Shown: in pieces, positions 12,214-21,770 of the stretch | Layout: the number at the start of each line of letters is the position of its first letter | Position numbering within the stretch: the stretch's first letter is position 1 | NCBI GenBank assembly: GCA_009823395.1 | Contig: CM020514.1 | Coordinates: forward strand, 9,548,966 to 9,612,965 | Direction of reading: 5' to 3' | DNA from: Thamnaconus septentrionalis | Lineage: Eukaryota > Chordata > Actinopteri > Tetraodontiformes > Monacanthidae | DNA: 64,000 bases | Program-made: the position numbers and the translations under genes | The notes under the pieces: model-generated | Seen by the model: only the letters and a program-made list of their open reading frames with translations | What the model was told of the DNA's origin: nothing | Databases searched by the model: none

Positions 12214-12227
12214 TGACCTTTGACCCC
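12214..12227 (-). promoter_or_regulatory. Perfect DR1 nuclear-receptor element
   Basis: TGACCTTTGACCCC on the + strand reads GGGGTCAAAGGTCA on the minus strand: two AGGTCA-type half sites spaced by one base. This is the preferred site of HNF4, COUP-TF and RXR heterodimers. A full DR1 is rare by chance, but function needs occupancy data. Confidence 0.45.
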
Positions 12228-12330
12228 ACCTCCACCGGACCGAGGAGCCGAGCCGTATGTTTATTTCATTCCCCATTATTCTCCCATCCTCTGGGTTTCC
12301 CAACCGAATTCAGACAACTGACGATAAAAT

Positions 12331-13689
12331 TAGCAATGGAAAAAATATTTAAAAAAATCGAAATTGTGCAAAAATGGATTTGATTGAGTTTTGTTGTGGC
12401 GGGGTGCAGCTGTTTGCTCGCTGACAGAGGCAGTGCTGGGATGTCACCAGCACTTGACGCACACGGGTGAGGGGGAAATAAAAAGAGGCAATTTGAATCC
12501 TCATTAAATTTTCAAAAAGTGCTGATGGTCCACTGAAAATTGGACCAACTGTTCCAACGCAACCTTAATTTTATGCTACAGTAAGTGCAAATTAGTTTCA
12601 CAAAAATTATTCTTAATCACAATGTGCCCAGCTAATTTGCTGTGTGGTAATTCTCCACGCTCCCTCTTAGTGTCACGCTCCGTCATGAACCCGCGATGAC
12701 TGCGGTGATATATGTGGTCATTGGGCTCTGGCCCCTCGGCTCGGCATGAATTCGGAATCTCGTTTCCATGAGGACACCTTAGCGAATGTGCCACGTTTTC
12801 CCTTCGTGCCTCTCTGATGGAAAGGCGGCACAGCCGGCTGTCCACATGAATGACCTTTGGCCGATGGTATTTCTTTTGTCAAAGCAGCCAGGGACGTAAA
12901 ATGTAGCCCCCCCCCTTTCAGCGCCACGTCTCGGTGGAGAAATAATAAGATGATTTTTCTGTCTTCTGGGGAAAAGGTTGTGTGCATGACCGTCCTCTGA
13001 ACCCAAACCTCTGGCCTTCTCCTTTGGTTTGTTGTAGCTTTCATATCTCAAAGCAACGTCATCGCCTTGTCTGAACTGGACATGACGTGACAAGACCATT
13101 TATTTTATCGATCCGTCTGTGGAAGAACCAAGAACCATGAAAAAAAAACAACCTAGTTGGTGATCAGACAAACGTCCTGAGTACCATGTTTAAAGGTGAC
13201 CAATCAGATTTTTCAAACAGCAACAGTTCACCGCTCTACGGTGACATTGCAAAATTGCTCTGATTAACAAAGCTCTTGCCAAGTCGAGTCCTGGGCAACA
13301 CCAGAGCATTCATTCCCCTGAGAAAAACCTTCCCCGCTGTTCTCTGCTCTTCCTTTAGAACAAATATGCCATGTGGTTCCGATAAAACTGCCACGGCGGC
13401 AGCATCCACGCCAGCCACAGCCAGGTTCGCTGTCACTTCCTGAATTCCTCTTTGTCCTCTTCCTCGTTTTTTCTGGGACAGATTGCAGCGGTGGCTTTCT
13501 GCTTTTGTCACTATACTCAGAGGACGGTCATTATATTGGCAGTTGCCATTGTTTGCCAGCTTGCAGACACACTGTCTTGGTCTTTTGTTAATTTCAAAGG
13601 AAGCTTGAACCTAATTTTTTTTTAGGTTTTCAATGCCAACAGAAAATGGTCAGGTCATGATGAGGTTTTCAATGTGGGAGAAGGAGGTT
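12331..13689. other. Non-coding DNA, no gene seen
   Basis: AT-rich single-copy DNA, with several TAATTT/ATTA cores at 12,490-12,660. No frame shows a recognisable domain. Confidence 0.6.
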
Positions 13690-14125
13690 TCATGCCTGAG
13701 ATCTCTGTCGTCAGCATTTGGATGGTCAGACTTTAGTGTAATCAGCATGAAATGATGGATGCATCTTGCCATGTATCTTCAATGTAGTCGAATGTCCAAC
13801 CCTTTATGTCTTACTGATGTAATCTGACCCCTGATGGCTGAGTCAGCTGGACTACGCACCATATTACAAATTTCGAATAATCTCAAAATGGTTCCTTGAA
13901 CACGATCATGAGCTCATTGAGCTCCAATGGCCTTCACAGTCAGCAGATGTCAATCCCAGTAAAGCACCTTTGGGGTTTGGTGGAACAGAAGATGTCAAGT
14001 AAGCAGCGACAGTGCGATGCTATCATGTAAACCTGGACCAGAATCTCTGAGGAAAACTTCCAGCATCTTGCTTAATCTATACCAGCAAGAAGTAAGGTAA
14101 TCCGACATGGAGCTATAAAGCTGCA
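13690..14125 (+). pseudogene. Fossil Tc1/mariner-type transposase, C-terminal half
   Basis: Broken frames on the + strand read as the catalytic C-terminal part of a Tc1-family DDE transposase, the enzyme that cuts and pastes Tc1 elements. Recognisable pieces in family order are a HSDGR-like segment near 13,715, a QQDNAPCH-like segment near 13,845 with the aspartate kept, the FLEHD.EL..L.WPSQS.D.NP stretch at about 13,893-13,965, the normally IEHLW segment, and a DAIM..W..ISEE.FQHL stretch ending near 14,085. Stops and at least one frameshift interrupt it. In the IEHLW segment the catalytic glutamate codon is AAG-like lysine (VKHLW). No terminal inverted repeats were found beside it. It is an inactive, 5'-truncated relic. 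Confidence 0.8.
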
Positions 14126-17100
14126 CAGCAGTTAAAATGGCTACTGTGTGCACACACCTGAGAAGATCCAGCAGGAACATTCATTCCCCCAGAAGGTCCA
14201 TCTGCGTGTGGATCTGGCATCCTGCAGAAGGCTGAGGCTCCCCGCGGGGGAGGAGGAGGAGCGGGGACGGACGGCTCGTGGGTAGACAGCGCAGGCTTCT
14301 TTTTTCAGTCTCCTGGCCCTGTCGCTTCGCGGCCGCCCTGTCGCAGCCGGTGTTTGCCAACTATGGGATGGATGACAAAACTCGTACGTGCCTCAGTGAG
14401 CGCGGCGGGCCCATGCCAAAAATGTTTTAAAAGGGGGACTGGCTAAAGTCGCAGCTGCAAGCAGGAGATTCTCTACTTCTGAGCATATGTTGCTACCCCT
14501 GCTGCTACTGTGTGTGTGTGTGTGTGTTTGTGCATGACTTCAATGTGTGAATCATGGGGATTGTCCATCTCCCTGGCAGACAGTGACCATCTGGCTGAGG
14601 GGTTTGGAGACTGCTCTCTGTAGAGAACCATAACCCTTGTCTTGGTGCCATGTCTCGGATGCCCCTGCCACTCTCCCGGGCTTCTCGTCGCACTCCGAGG
14701 CTGATGAGAGATGACAGACGGGATGTCTGGCATGGATGGGAACTACAAAAAAAAAAAAATTGAACAACGGAGCAATCAAACAAACAAACAAAAATCCCTC
14801 CCGCTGTTTTGGTCTAAACAGGCGAAAACGCAACGTCATCACATTATTGGGCTAGAGTCCAAATCAGTCTCTGCATGCAGACGAAGATGGTGGGTTTTGA
14901 TGCCCTCAGGTTGGTAACAGCAAGCCGCTCTGGAGGTGTGAGCGTCTGCGGAGACGCTGGATGCGATGGTGTGAAACAGCTCGCGGTGAGAGCAGAGCAG
15001 AGCAGAGCAGAGCAGAGCGCCGTGCTGCTTTTACTGACAGCGGATCAGCCGTCTTGCATTTTCCACGTCTGTCTCTGTTTTACTTGTTTTTTTTTTAATG
15101 AGAAGATGAAACAATCTTGAAATGCCCTTTCAACTCTAAATCAGGGCACGCGGCAAAATTCCTTTTTTCTGCTAAAAAAAAAAAGCCCAACTAAGAGAAA
15201 TAAAGTAAAATTGAGGCTGCTCGCTCCTGAGATGAGACGGTTGGCATGTGGGCTGCGTCTGGAGTCGACTTCTTGACTCGTTAGAAGAGTAGAGTGCTTG
15301 TTAAAAAAAAAAAAAAGAATGCCAAAGCAAAGTGCATTTGTTAACAAGCTAAAGGATGTGAGGGTATGTGAGGTATGAATTGAAAGAAAATATTGATGAA
15401 ATGAAATAATTTAGTTAAAGTTATTAGAGCTTAATGGCACAACTTCAACTTCTTCAAGTGAATAATCTACCTGACTGTATGGGGAAAAATATTTTTTTTC
15501 TTTATTCTATTATGAAATTGACTTTTTAACTTTTTTAATTTGACATTTTAAAAAAATGTGATTTCTGCTGAAAAATGTCAAAGTGAGACTAAAAAAAAAG
15601 AAAGACTGCAGACTGGAAAAGAGGCAGAAAGCGACTAGCAAATGAATGTGTCGTGGGATTTTCTTGCTCCCACTGTTTGTTTTTTTTGGGTCATATTTGC
15701 AATTGTAATTATTAATGAGAAAACAGCGCTGTGTCAAATAATGCCAGTGATAAGGTCATGCAAAATGTCAGAAAGACGTAATATCCCTTAATCAAGACTT
15801 CCATTGTGATAAGACCATCAATCAAATCAACCTTTAGCTCCTAAAAAGACCTGTCAGTGTATTTTTCTCCCTCTCTCTTTTAACCAAGCAAGGCAGCTGG
15901 GTTCCTGAGACTTCAAGTCTGAAATCTTACAGATCCATGTTTGCAATCTCCTTTCTGATTTGTTCCAAGCAGGACCAGTAAACAGGGAAAAAAAAGAGGG
16001 AAAAGATGAAGTTAAAAGTAGAGGTTAGCAAGATGAAGTCAGCAACAGGCTCTTAAAACCTATTTTAAATGTATTGATTTTTGATTTTGCCAACCATCAA
16101 GTTGTTGCTAAGAGGGGTCTCCCAATCCCCAAATGGCATCTATGGGATCTCTCCTGCAGATATATCATCAAATCTAATGGATGGGTGAAACTCTACACCT
16201 GGTGTGTGAGGTTAGTGCCTCTGTGCAGCCTGTAAAACTTTCCGTGCTGCGACGTTCCTCAACTTGACAAACAATGCCGCCGTAGATGGTGCGATGTCTC
16301 TCTGCCTCTCCTCAGAGACCTCCTCCTCCATCTCCTCCAGCATCCCCGTCTTAAAAATAGACCTCTGCGGGTCTTAATTAATGTTTCCCTGCGCGACAGG
16401 TAAGGAGTGCACTTTAACAGACTTTCATTTCCAAAGGTCATGTTAGCGGCGGACCCTCCCCACCCCCCCCACTCCACAAACCCCCCACATTCTCCTTTCC
16501 TCAAAGTAACCTCCGCCCTTCCGTTTTCCTCCATGTCTAGCTCTGTTTTTTGTTTTGGTATCGTCTCGGGTGTTGCGAAGCATCAGAAATCGCTCAGCAG
16601 GCCTCACTGTCCCACTGCTACGAGTAAGCTAGCGGCAGCTTTCTCGCAGTTATCATGCATAAATATGAATGAGCTTGTTTGTGAAACAGGACGGGGATAA
16701 GTCGGGGCACTATATGCTGCGCGGTGCCTGCGCCGCCGACCTTCCTCGTCTCTCTCTGCTCCCTCTCTTCCTTTCCCGACTTAAGTCGTGCTGAAAAGTT
16801 AATGCAATAGCGATTGAGCTAAATTTTTAAACACGCCGCCGGAATGAACGGCGAGCCGGAATAAAGGACAGACGGAAGGTATTAGGAGGTAGATCTTGAT
16901 GACTCAGGAAATGATGCGCACGTCGCTTCCTTTTGAATCGCACACTTCACGGGTGTCGGACATGATGTACCGGGAGCGACTGCGACGGAACTCATAAACC
17001 TCACGTCCGTAACTTCCCGGCTGGACAGCGTTGCTTGCAATAAGGCATCATGGGGACCTGGCAGCAAAGGGCTGGAAGCATCAGGTCACGCAGCTATTAA

Positions 17101-17190
17101 TAGATAGCTCCCAGGTCCAGTGCTGGCTTTTGTGTCACTGACCTGGGTTCATCACCATCGAGTGAAGCTGCGGATTAACTATAAAAGTTG
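14126..17190. other. Non-coding DNA, no gene seen
   Basis: This stretch contains a short TG run (14,510-14,527), a GCAGA pentanucleotide repeat and poly-A/poly-T runs near 14,747, 15,089, 15,302 and 15,592. A CpG-rich islet lies near 16,680-16,760. Frames are short and without domains. Confidence 0.6.
14989..15018 (+). repeat. (AGAGC)6 pentanucleotide repeat
   Basis: Six near-perfect AGAGC units form a short tandem repeat. It has no associated gene. Confidence 0.9.
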
Positions 17191-17192
17191 TG

Positions 17193-17206
17193 CCAGAAGA
17201 TGGCAG
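17193..17206 (+). promoter_or_regulatory. CTCF-like motif
   Basis: CCAGAAGATGGCAG matches the CTCF core consensus at 13 of 14 positions (A for Y at position 5). It sits 285 bp from a perfect match on the opposite strand (17,491-17,504). Confidence 0.4.
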
Positions 17207-17225
17207 TATGGCTGACATACCATAA

Positions 17226-17368
17226 ATGTATGCGCTGCAGTGGTTAGTGATGTTGCCGTGCAGAAAGCTGGCTGTGGGTTTGATTCCCACACTGCTGGGC
17301 CTTTCTGTGTGTAGTTTGCATTTTTGTCAGACATGAGTGAAAGATAACAGAAAATGGATTGATGGAAA
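17226..17368 (+). mobile_element. tRNA-derived SINE, internally deleted copy
   Basis: The head is the same family as the full copy at 56,176-56,554, here on the + strand. It has an A-box-like GCTGCAGTGGTTAG (about 17,235) and a B-box-like GGTTTGATTCC (17,277-17,287), followed by the family segment GGGCCTTTCTGTGTG and TAGTTTGCAT. The middle of the SINE is missing. The copy resumes in the tail-like GAAAATGGATTGATGG. Divergence and the deletion mark it as old. Confidence 0.7.
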
Positions 17369-17490
17369 TCATCAGTAAGACGAATGGAAAGGCCAGTTCT
17401 CCCTGAAGAAACAGCTCTTGTTCGTAGACAGTAATTATTGTTGTGGCTTTCTTGTTTTGAAAATCGACAACTGGTGAAGCAAACTGGTTA

Positions 17491-17504
17491 CCGCCACCTA
17501 GTGG
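17491..17504 (-). promoter_or_regulatory. Perfect CTCF core motif
   Basis: The minus strand reads CCACTAGGTGGCGG, which agrees with CCASYAGRKGGCRS at all 14 positions. With uniform base composition about 0.03 perfect matches are expected in both strands of 64 kb, so this is the strongest single factor motif I found. Nearby sequence is repeat-derived, so it may have been carried in by an element. Confidence 0.55.
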
Positions 17505-17589
17505 TCTTAGGTGGGAGCAGTAATGCTGTTGTTGCTGTTTGTCTGCTTTGACTGATGCCTCTAGCAAAGCTTATTTTTTGCGATTGCCT

Positions 17590-17660
17590 TGCTGCTGTAA
17601 TACTGACAATTTGCCCACTATGGGACTAATAAAGGAAAATCTTACCTTATCTTATCTTTT
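17590..17660 (+). mobile_element. Retroelement 3'-tail-like remnant
   Basis: A segment reading ACTGACAATTTGCCCACTA, TGGGACTAATAAAGGAAAAT and then a degenerate CTTAT repeat resembles the 3' tail of a common teleost LINE or its dependent SINE. It includes an AATAAA signal and a short tandem tail. No reverse-transcriptase coding sequence precedes it, so only the 3' end is present. Family assignment is from memory of such tails and is uncertain. Confidence 0.55.
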
Positions 17661-19119
17661 CAGCTAACCTCAACTCCCCATCAATCAGAGCAGCCTGAAA
17701 GACAGCTGGCCACAACTTGTTCCATGTCTCCATCTAAATATATGTGCAAAATCAGGAGGTTTGAGAATTTCATTTTTCTCAATCCTCAATTTTTACATTT
17801 CCATCATCTTTTTCGAATGCGACACCCACAGCAACAGGGCAATGGAAACCTGGCGAGTTAATCAGCGCTGTTAGACATCCAGACTTCCCAGAAGCTGGAA
17901 GACAGACAGTCGGGTTAAACTCACTGCGTGACCCCGAGTGATTTTCCAGGGTGGAGGGTTAGTTCTTGAAACCGCTCCGTCTAATGAGAGGGATTATGAA
18001 GTTGTACTCAGCATTGGACGCATTCATATAATCAATACGCATGCATAGCAGACGAAGTAATGTAAGGAGATTGCTTCAGCGGCATTGACGGATTAATCGC
18101 TCGGAAAACACACTCGCACACACGCACGCGCACACACAAAAAAATGGAAACGCACACGTACTCGTGTGTACGCACTTAAGACGTCAGAGAGCAAAGCTGG
18201 AGCGTTCTATTTCAGTGCGTGCACTCTCCACAGTATAGATCACCTATCACTCTGTGTGGGCAGAGGAGCTGTACACTGCAGTGGAACACGTCTGGAGGCT
18301 GGAGCCTATGGAAGCACAAACTTCACATTTTAAATAGAACTGAGGCAGAATCTGGAAGGTGTTGTTTTATTTTTTTTTAAGATGGATTTTTTTCAATGCA
18401 TTTTTTTTTTCTTTTTGTCTTTTCACTTTCCAGAGGTTGTGATTCGGTCATGCAATCGTCTCTTGCAGCTCCTATGGAAATGATGCTGATTTGTCAAGAA
18501 AATTCTGCTTTTTTTTAAATATACTTTCTGAGGACAAACTTGGTGCAGCCTCCATGTGCTGTAGCTTTACAACATGCTTTAATATCAATGTTATTTGGAT
18601 CTCAAATTCAATCCTGAAGATGTCTCTTCCACAGTCTCTTTGAGTGCGTCACCACAAGCCTGTAACAGAGGTGCATGATTTCTTTTGGTTTGTGGTTCTC
18701 TATTGCAACAGAGGCATTAAAAAAAGATCAAATTATTAAATGCACTTTCTGCAAATTTCACGGCTGGTTGGAAAAAAAACATGTTGACGCTGGGGTGTTG
18801 AACGAAGCACAAAGAGGCCTCGGCTTCAGTTATCTCCTCTTTATTGATAAGTGCAATCAAGCCACACGAACAGAAAATTAGATTAGGGAGACCATTAACC
18901 GAGCAGATGTGAATGAAGCCGTCACATTTGTTAAATAAATTAAGACGCTGTGGAAAGCCACGCTAAATGTCTCATTTGGAGTTTGATTTATTTTTTTCAT
19001 CAGTGCCTCTGCTCTGGAATGTCCAACGTTGTTATCGCAGGTTCTTAATTCTGGAGTTATTTTGAAATTGCGTCCTGTCAACTTAGTCGCTTCAGCTCAT
19101 TTACACTCCATTTGTGTTT
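17661..19119. other. Non-coding DNA, no gene seen
   Basis: Single-copy sequence with a degenerate CA/CG-rich run near 18,113-18,137 and T-rich patches at 18,368-18,420. No domain is visible in any frame. Confidence 0.6.
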
Positions 19120-19390
19120 AGCTTAAAGGTCCATGCAACAGCATCACGCAACTTTCTGTTGCACTGCGCCAATGTTTCCTAACAGCCTGTTAATAAACTC
19201 CAGATTATCTGAACCTTTGGTGATCTCACGAAGGTCACAAGGGCTTTGATGCCTCTCCTAGATTAGCGATCACACCCCCAAACAACCTGAAGACCACTTT
19301 TAATCCCACTGAAAACAAGTGGGAGGTCCAAGAAAGCATCAGGAGGCTGCAAACAGAGAGCTAAATGTGCTGTTTAATGGAGGTTTTGAG
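19120..19390 (+). repeat. Unnamed interspersed repeat, copy 1 (partial)
   Basis: Two segments match the copies at 21,467-21,770 and 34,618-34,805 in the same order and strand: CTTTGGTGATCTCACGAAGG (from 19,215) and GAGGCTGCAAACAGAGAGCT followed by AAATGTGCTGTTTA (19,343-19,376). A TTAAAGGTC start near 19,122 also agrees with copy 2. No coding capacity is visible. Confidence 0.65.
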
Positions 19391-21466
19391 CTTGGTCTCT
19401 TCATTCTTGGCCGCACCAGACAAATAGCAACAAACACTGCATTCAGTGCAAAATTCGGTGAAAAGCGACTCGATGTATTGATTCGTTTGTAATGTCACGT
19501 AAACACACCTAGTGTCTGATGAAGTGAGTGACCTTTGCCACGGCTCCGGCGAGGCCCGCGTTGTTTGTTTTGTGACCTGAAAGTAGGAATTAACAGCCAT
19601 TAACAGCGCCGGCCGTCACTGCCACACTCGATGGGACTGAGGCATTTGTTGGCGAAAAGCAAAGAAACCCCCCCCCCCCAAATTCTTGTTCCGTCAATAA
19701 ACATTTGGCCACATTAAATCCTCAGATTAATTTGCTGTTAACGCGACTCCGGCGACAGGACTGAACAAATTATACACTGTAGCTCTTATTTCGCTGTGCG
19801 GAGCTGCAATGCAGTACAGACGCCCTGCTTCTCACTTCCTTTGCAATTAATTATTAGTGCTTCTGAGTCCTTTGGACGAACCACAGTATCAATACTGCAT
19901 CTACTTGCAGCGATCAATGAACATGTTATTTGGGGAATTGGCTCCTCTCACCCCCCTCCTCCTCCACCTCCCCCTCCCCTTCCCATGCCTCCTCCTCGCT
20001 GCTACGTCTCGGCCTCTCTTTATTGTAGTCACATCTTGCGGGTCCTTTTCAAACCCTCGTACGCACGCACACTCTCTTTACCTCATCGCTTCCCACTCCT
20101 ACTTTTTTTTTTTTTTTTGTTACCAGCGCACGGCCCCGACGTATTGTGTACGGATGCGGCCCTTCTCCATCACGCTGAGCAGTCCATTAGCGAACGCCAA
20201 TAAGCCCCGCGTAGCGTGACAGCATGTTCTCAAACAAATTAAAGGGCTAAAGACAACGAGAATATTATGATTTTCAATCCACCGTCATGTGTTCATTAAT
20301 CTTCATTTGCACTTGATGAGTGCGGCAATCAAATGAAATTACGTCCCCGTTTCGGCCTCTTGTGGATACACCCCCCCCGCCCAACCTCTCCCTCGTAACC
20401 CCCCCACCACCACCACGACCACCGTCGCAACAGACGCTCGTGACGCATTCCCACAAGCCACTGCAGCAAAACTTCAAAACGACTTTAGATTAATTTTGCC
20501 TGATTAGCAGCTAAATATATCGCCGCCGCCCACCCCCGCCGCCGCCACCACCGTCAAAGTCATTAGGCGCGACAACAACGGCGGCAGAGGCAAACACATC
20601 ACAGAGTTAATTCGCTAACAAGCCGGAGCAGCATCGAGACCTTTAAATATTGAAAGATAAACACGGCGCAGGAGCCTCCGTTAGATTAGCGCGAACGTGC
20701 CGCTCGCAGGACGAGCCGCGAGAGAGCGCACGCCATGGCAACCGTAGATGTACGTTCCGGACCCGGGGCTTTGTTGCTTTAAATGACTGTAATTGTGCCC
20801 CGATCTCCTCTTAGAACATCGCTATTCCATTCCTCCGTAATTACCGGGACATCTGCGGGAGCACATGTGCCTCCGACCCCTCTGACATCACAGCGCCGGG
20901 CCGACTTCTACAGCAGAGCGCTCGTAACAAAAGGCAAGAGCAGCGCTCAGGTTAAACTGTTCAGACACCGGCATGGTCTGATTCGCCGCTGATTAGCGGT
21001 AGCATCGCTCTCTTTCGCGGATAACGTTATGGAGCCTTTTGTCTGCTTCCTCTTTTTGTCTTAATTTTATCTTATCCGAGTCAATAAATGGGACACCGGC
21101 AACAATTACGTGCTTTACGGATGCGACGGATGTTATTATTATTTGATTATTTTTCGAATCGAACAAATCGAGTCAGTTCTTGGGCAGCTGCTGGAGGCAT
21201 GAAGCTGCGGTGTGTCTCACCATTAAGGGCAGAATGCTGGGAGCTGTGATTCGTTGCTCAATGTACAGTCAACGTGAAGAACAGTACAAAACAAAAAACA
21301 CACACGCCGTGTTCACTGCTACTGCCTGGTAGGAGATGATTCCTAACTGGCTGGATGTTAAGGTACATTTTCAACACTGACTTTCAGTTTATGAGCAGCT
21401 GATGTAGTTGGTGGCTCCAGTTTATGATCCCTCATACAGAGAAGCAAATGTTGGCGATAATGTTAA
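19391..21466. other. Non-coding DNA with CpG-rich islet, no gene seen
   Basis: The stretch includes a C10 run (19,670-19,679), C/T-rich sequence at 19,945-20,118 ending in a T run, and a CGCCGCC-rich islet at about 20,518-20,760. Possible regulatory patches lie at 19,690-19,900 (TTAATTTGC, CAATTAATTATTAG) and 20,215-20,345. Confidence 0.5.
20215..20345. promoter_or_regulatory. Candidate regulatory patch
   Basis: This repeat-free AT-biased segment of 130 bp lies between two low-complexity blocks. It has ATTAAT, CAAATTAAAG, GACAACGAGAATATTATG and paired AATCA/ATTAAT cores. The density of homeodomain- and SOX-type cores suggests an enhancer, but this is inference without conservation data. Confidence 0.2.
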
Positions 21467-21770
21467 AGGTCACATCTTACGCAAAAAAAGAAGCAGCAGT
21501 CTCTCCTTTACTTCTCCCAATAAAGTCGCTTTTCAGAATGTGTACGTCATGAAATGCGCAGTTGATGAAAAACAGCCCTTTGTGATATCACTACGGCAGC
21601 TGATACCTCGACTGCTCACTCTCTTGCTCTCGTGGCCCCTTCTAAACAAAGTGACAAAGTGTCAGTTTTCTGAGGCTGTAAACAGAGGGCTAAATGTGCT
21701 GTTTACTGATGTTTTTATGGCCAGTTTGTCACGTGACACCGCTCCAGGATTGAATTTAAAATTGTGAAAA
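21467..21770 (+). repeat. Unnamed interspersed repeat, copy 2 (most complete)
   Basis: The copy starts at TTAAAGGTCACATCTTACGC and runs through CCCTTTGTGATATCACTACG, TGATACCTCGACTG, GAGGCTGTAAACAGAGGGCT and GCTCCAGGATTGAATTTAAA. The same blocks in the same order occur at 34,618-34,805 and in part at 19,120-19,390. It has no terminal inverted repeat, pol III boxes or coding frame that I can see, so its class is unknown. Confidence 0.75.

Larger units (their letters stand above)
11500..12330. promoter_or_regulatory. CpG-rich patch followed by TF-motif-rich segment
   Basis: From about 11,500 to 11,930 the sequence is CpG- and C-rich. It contains an ATG followed by ten codons and a GAG/GTAAAG donor-like junction (11,611-11,649). 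From 12,000 to 12,330 it becomes mixed, with an octamer ATTTGCAT (12,033-12,040) and a perfect DR1 (12,214-12,227). The combination could be a promoter with a first exon and nearby enhancer, but no following exon is recognised. Confidence 0.25.
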
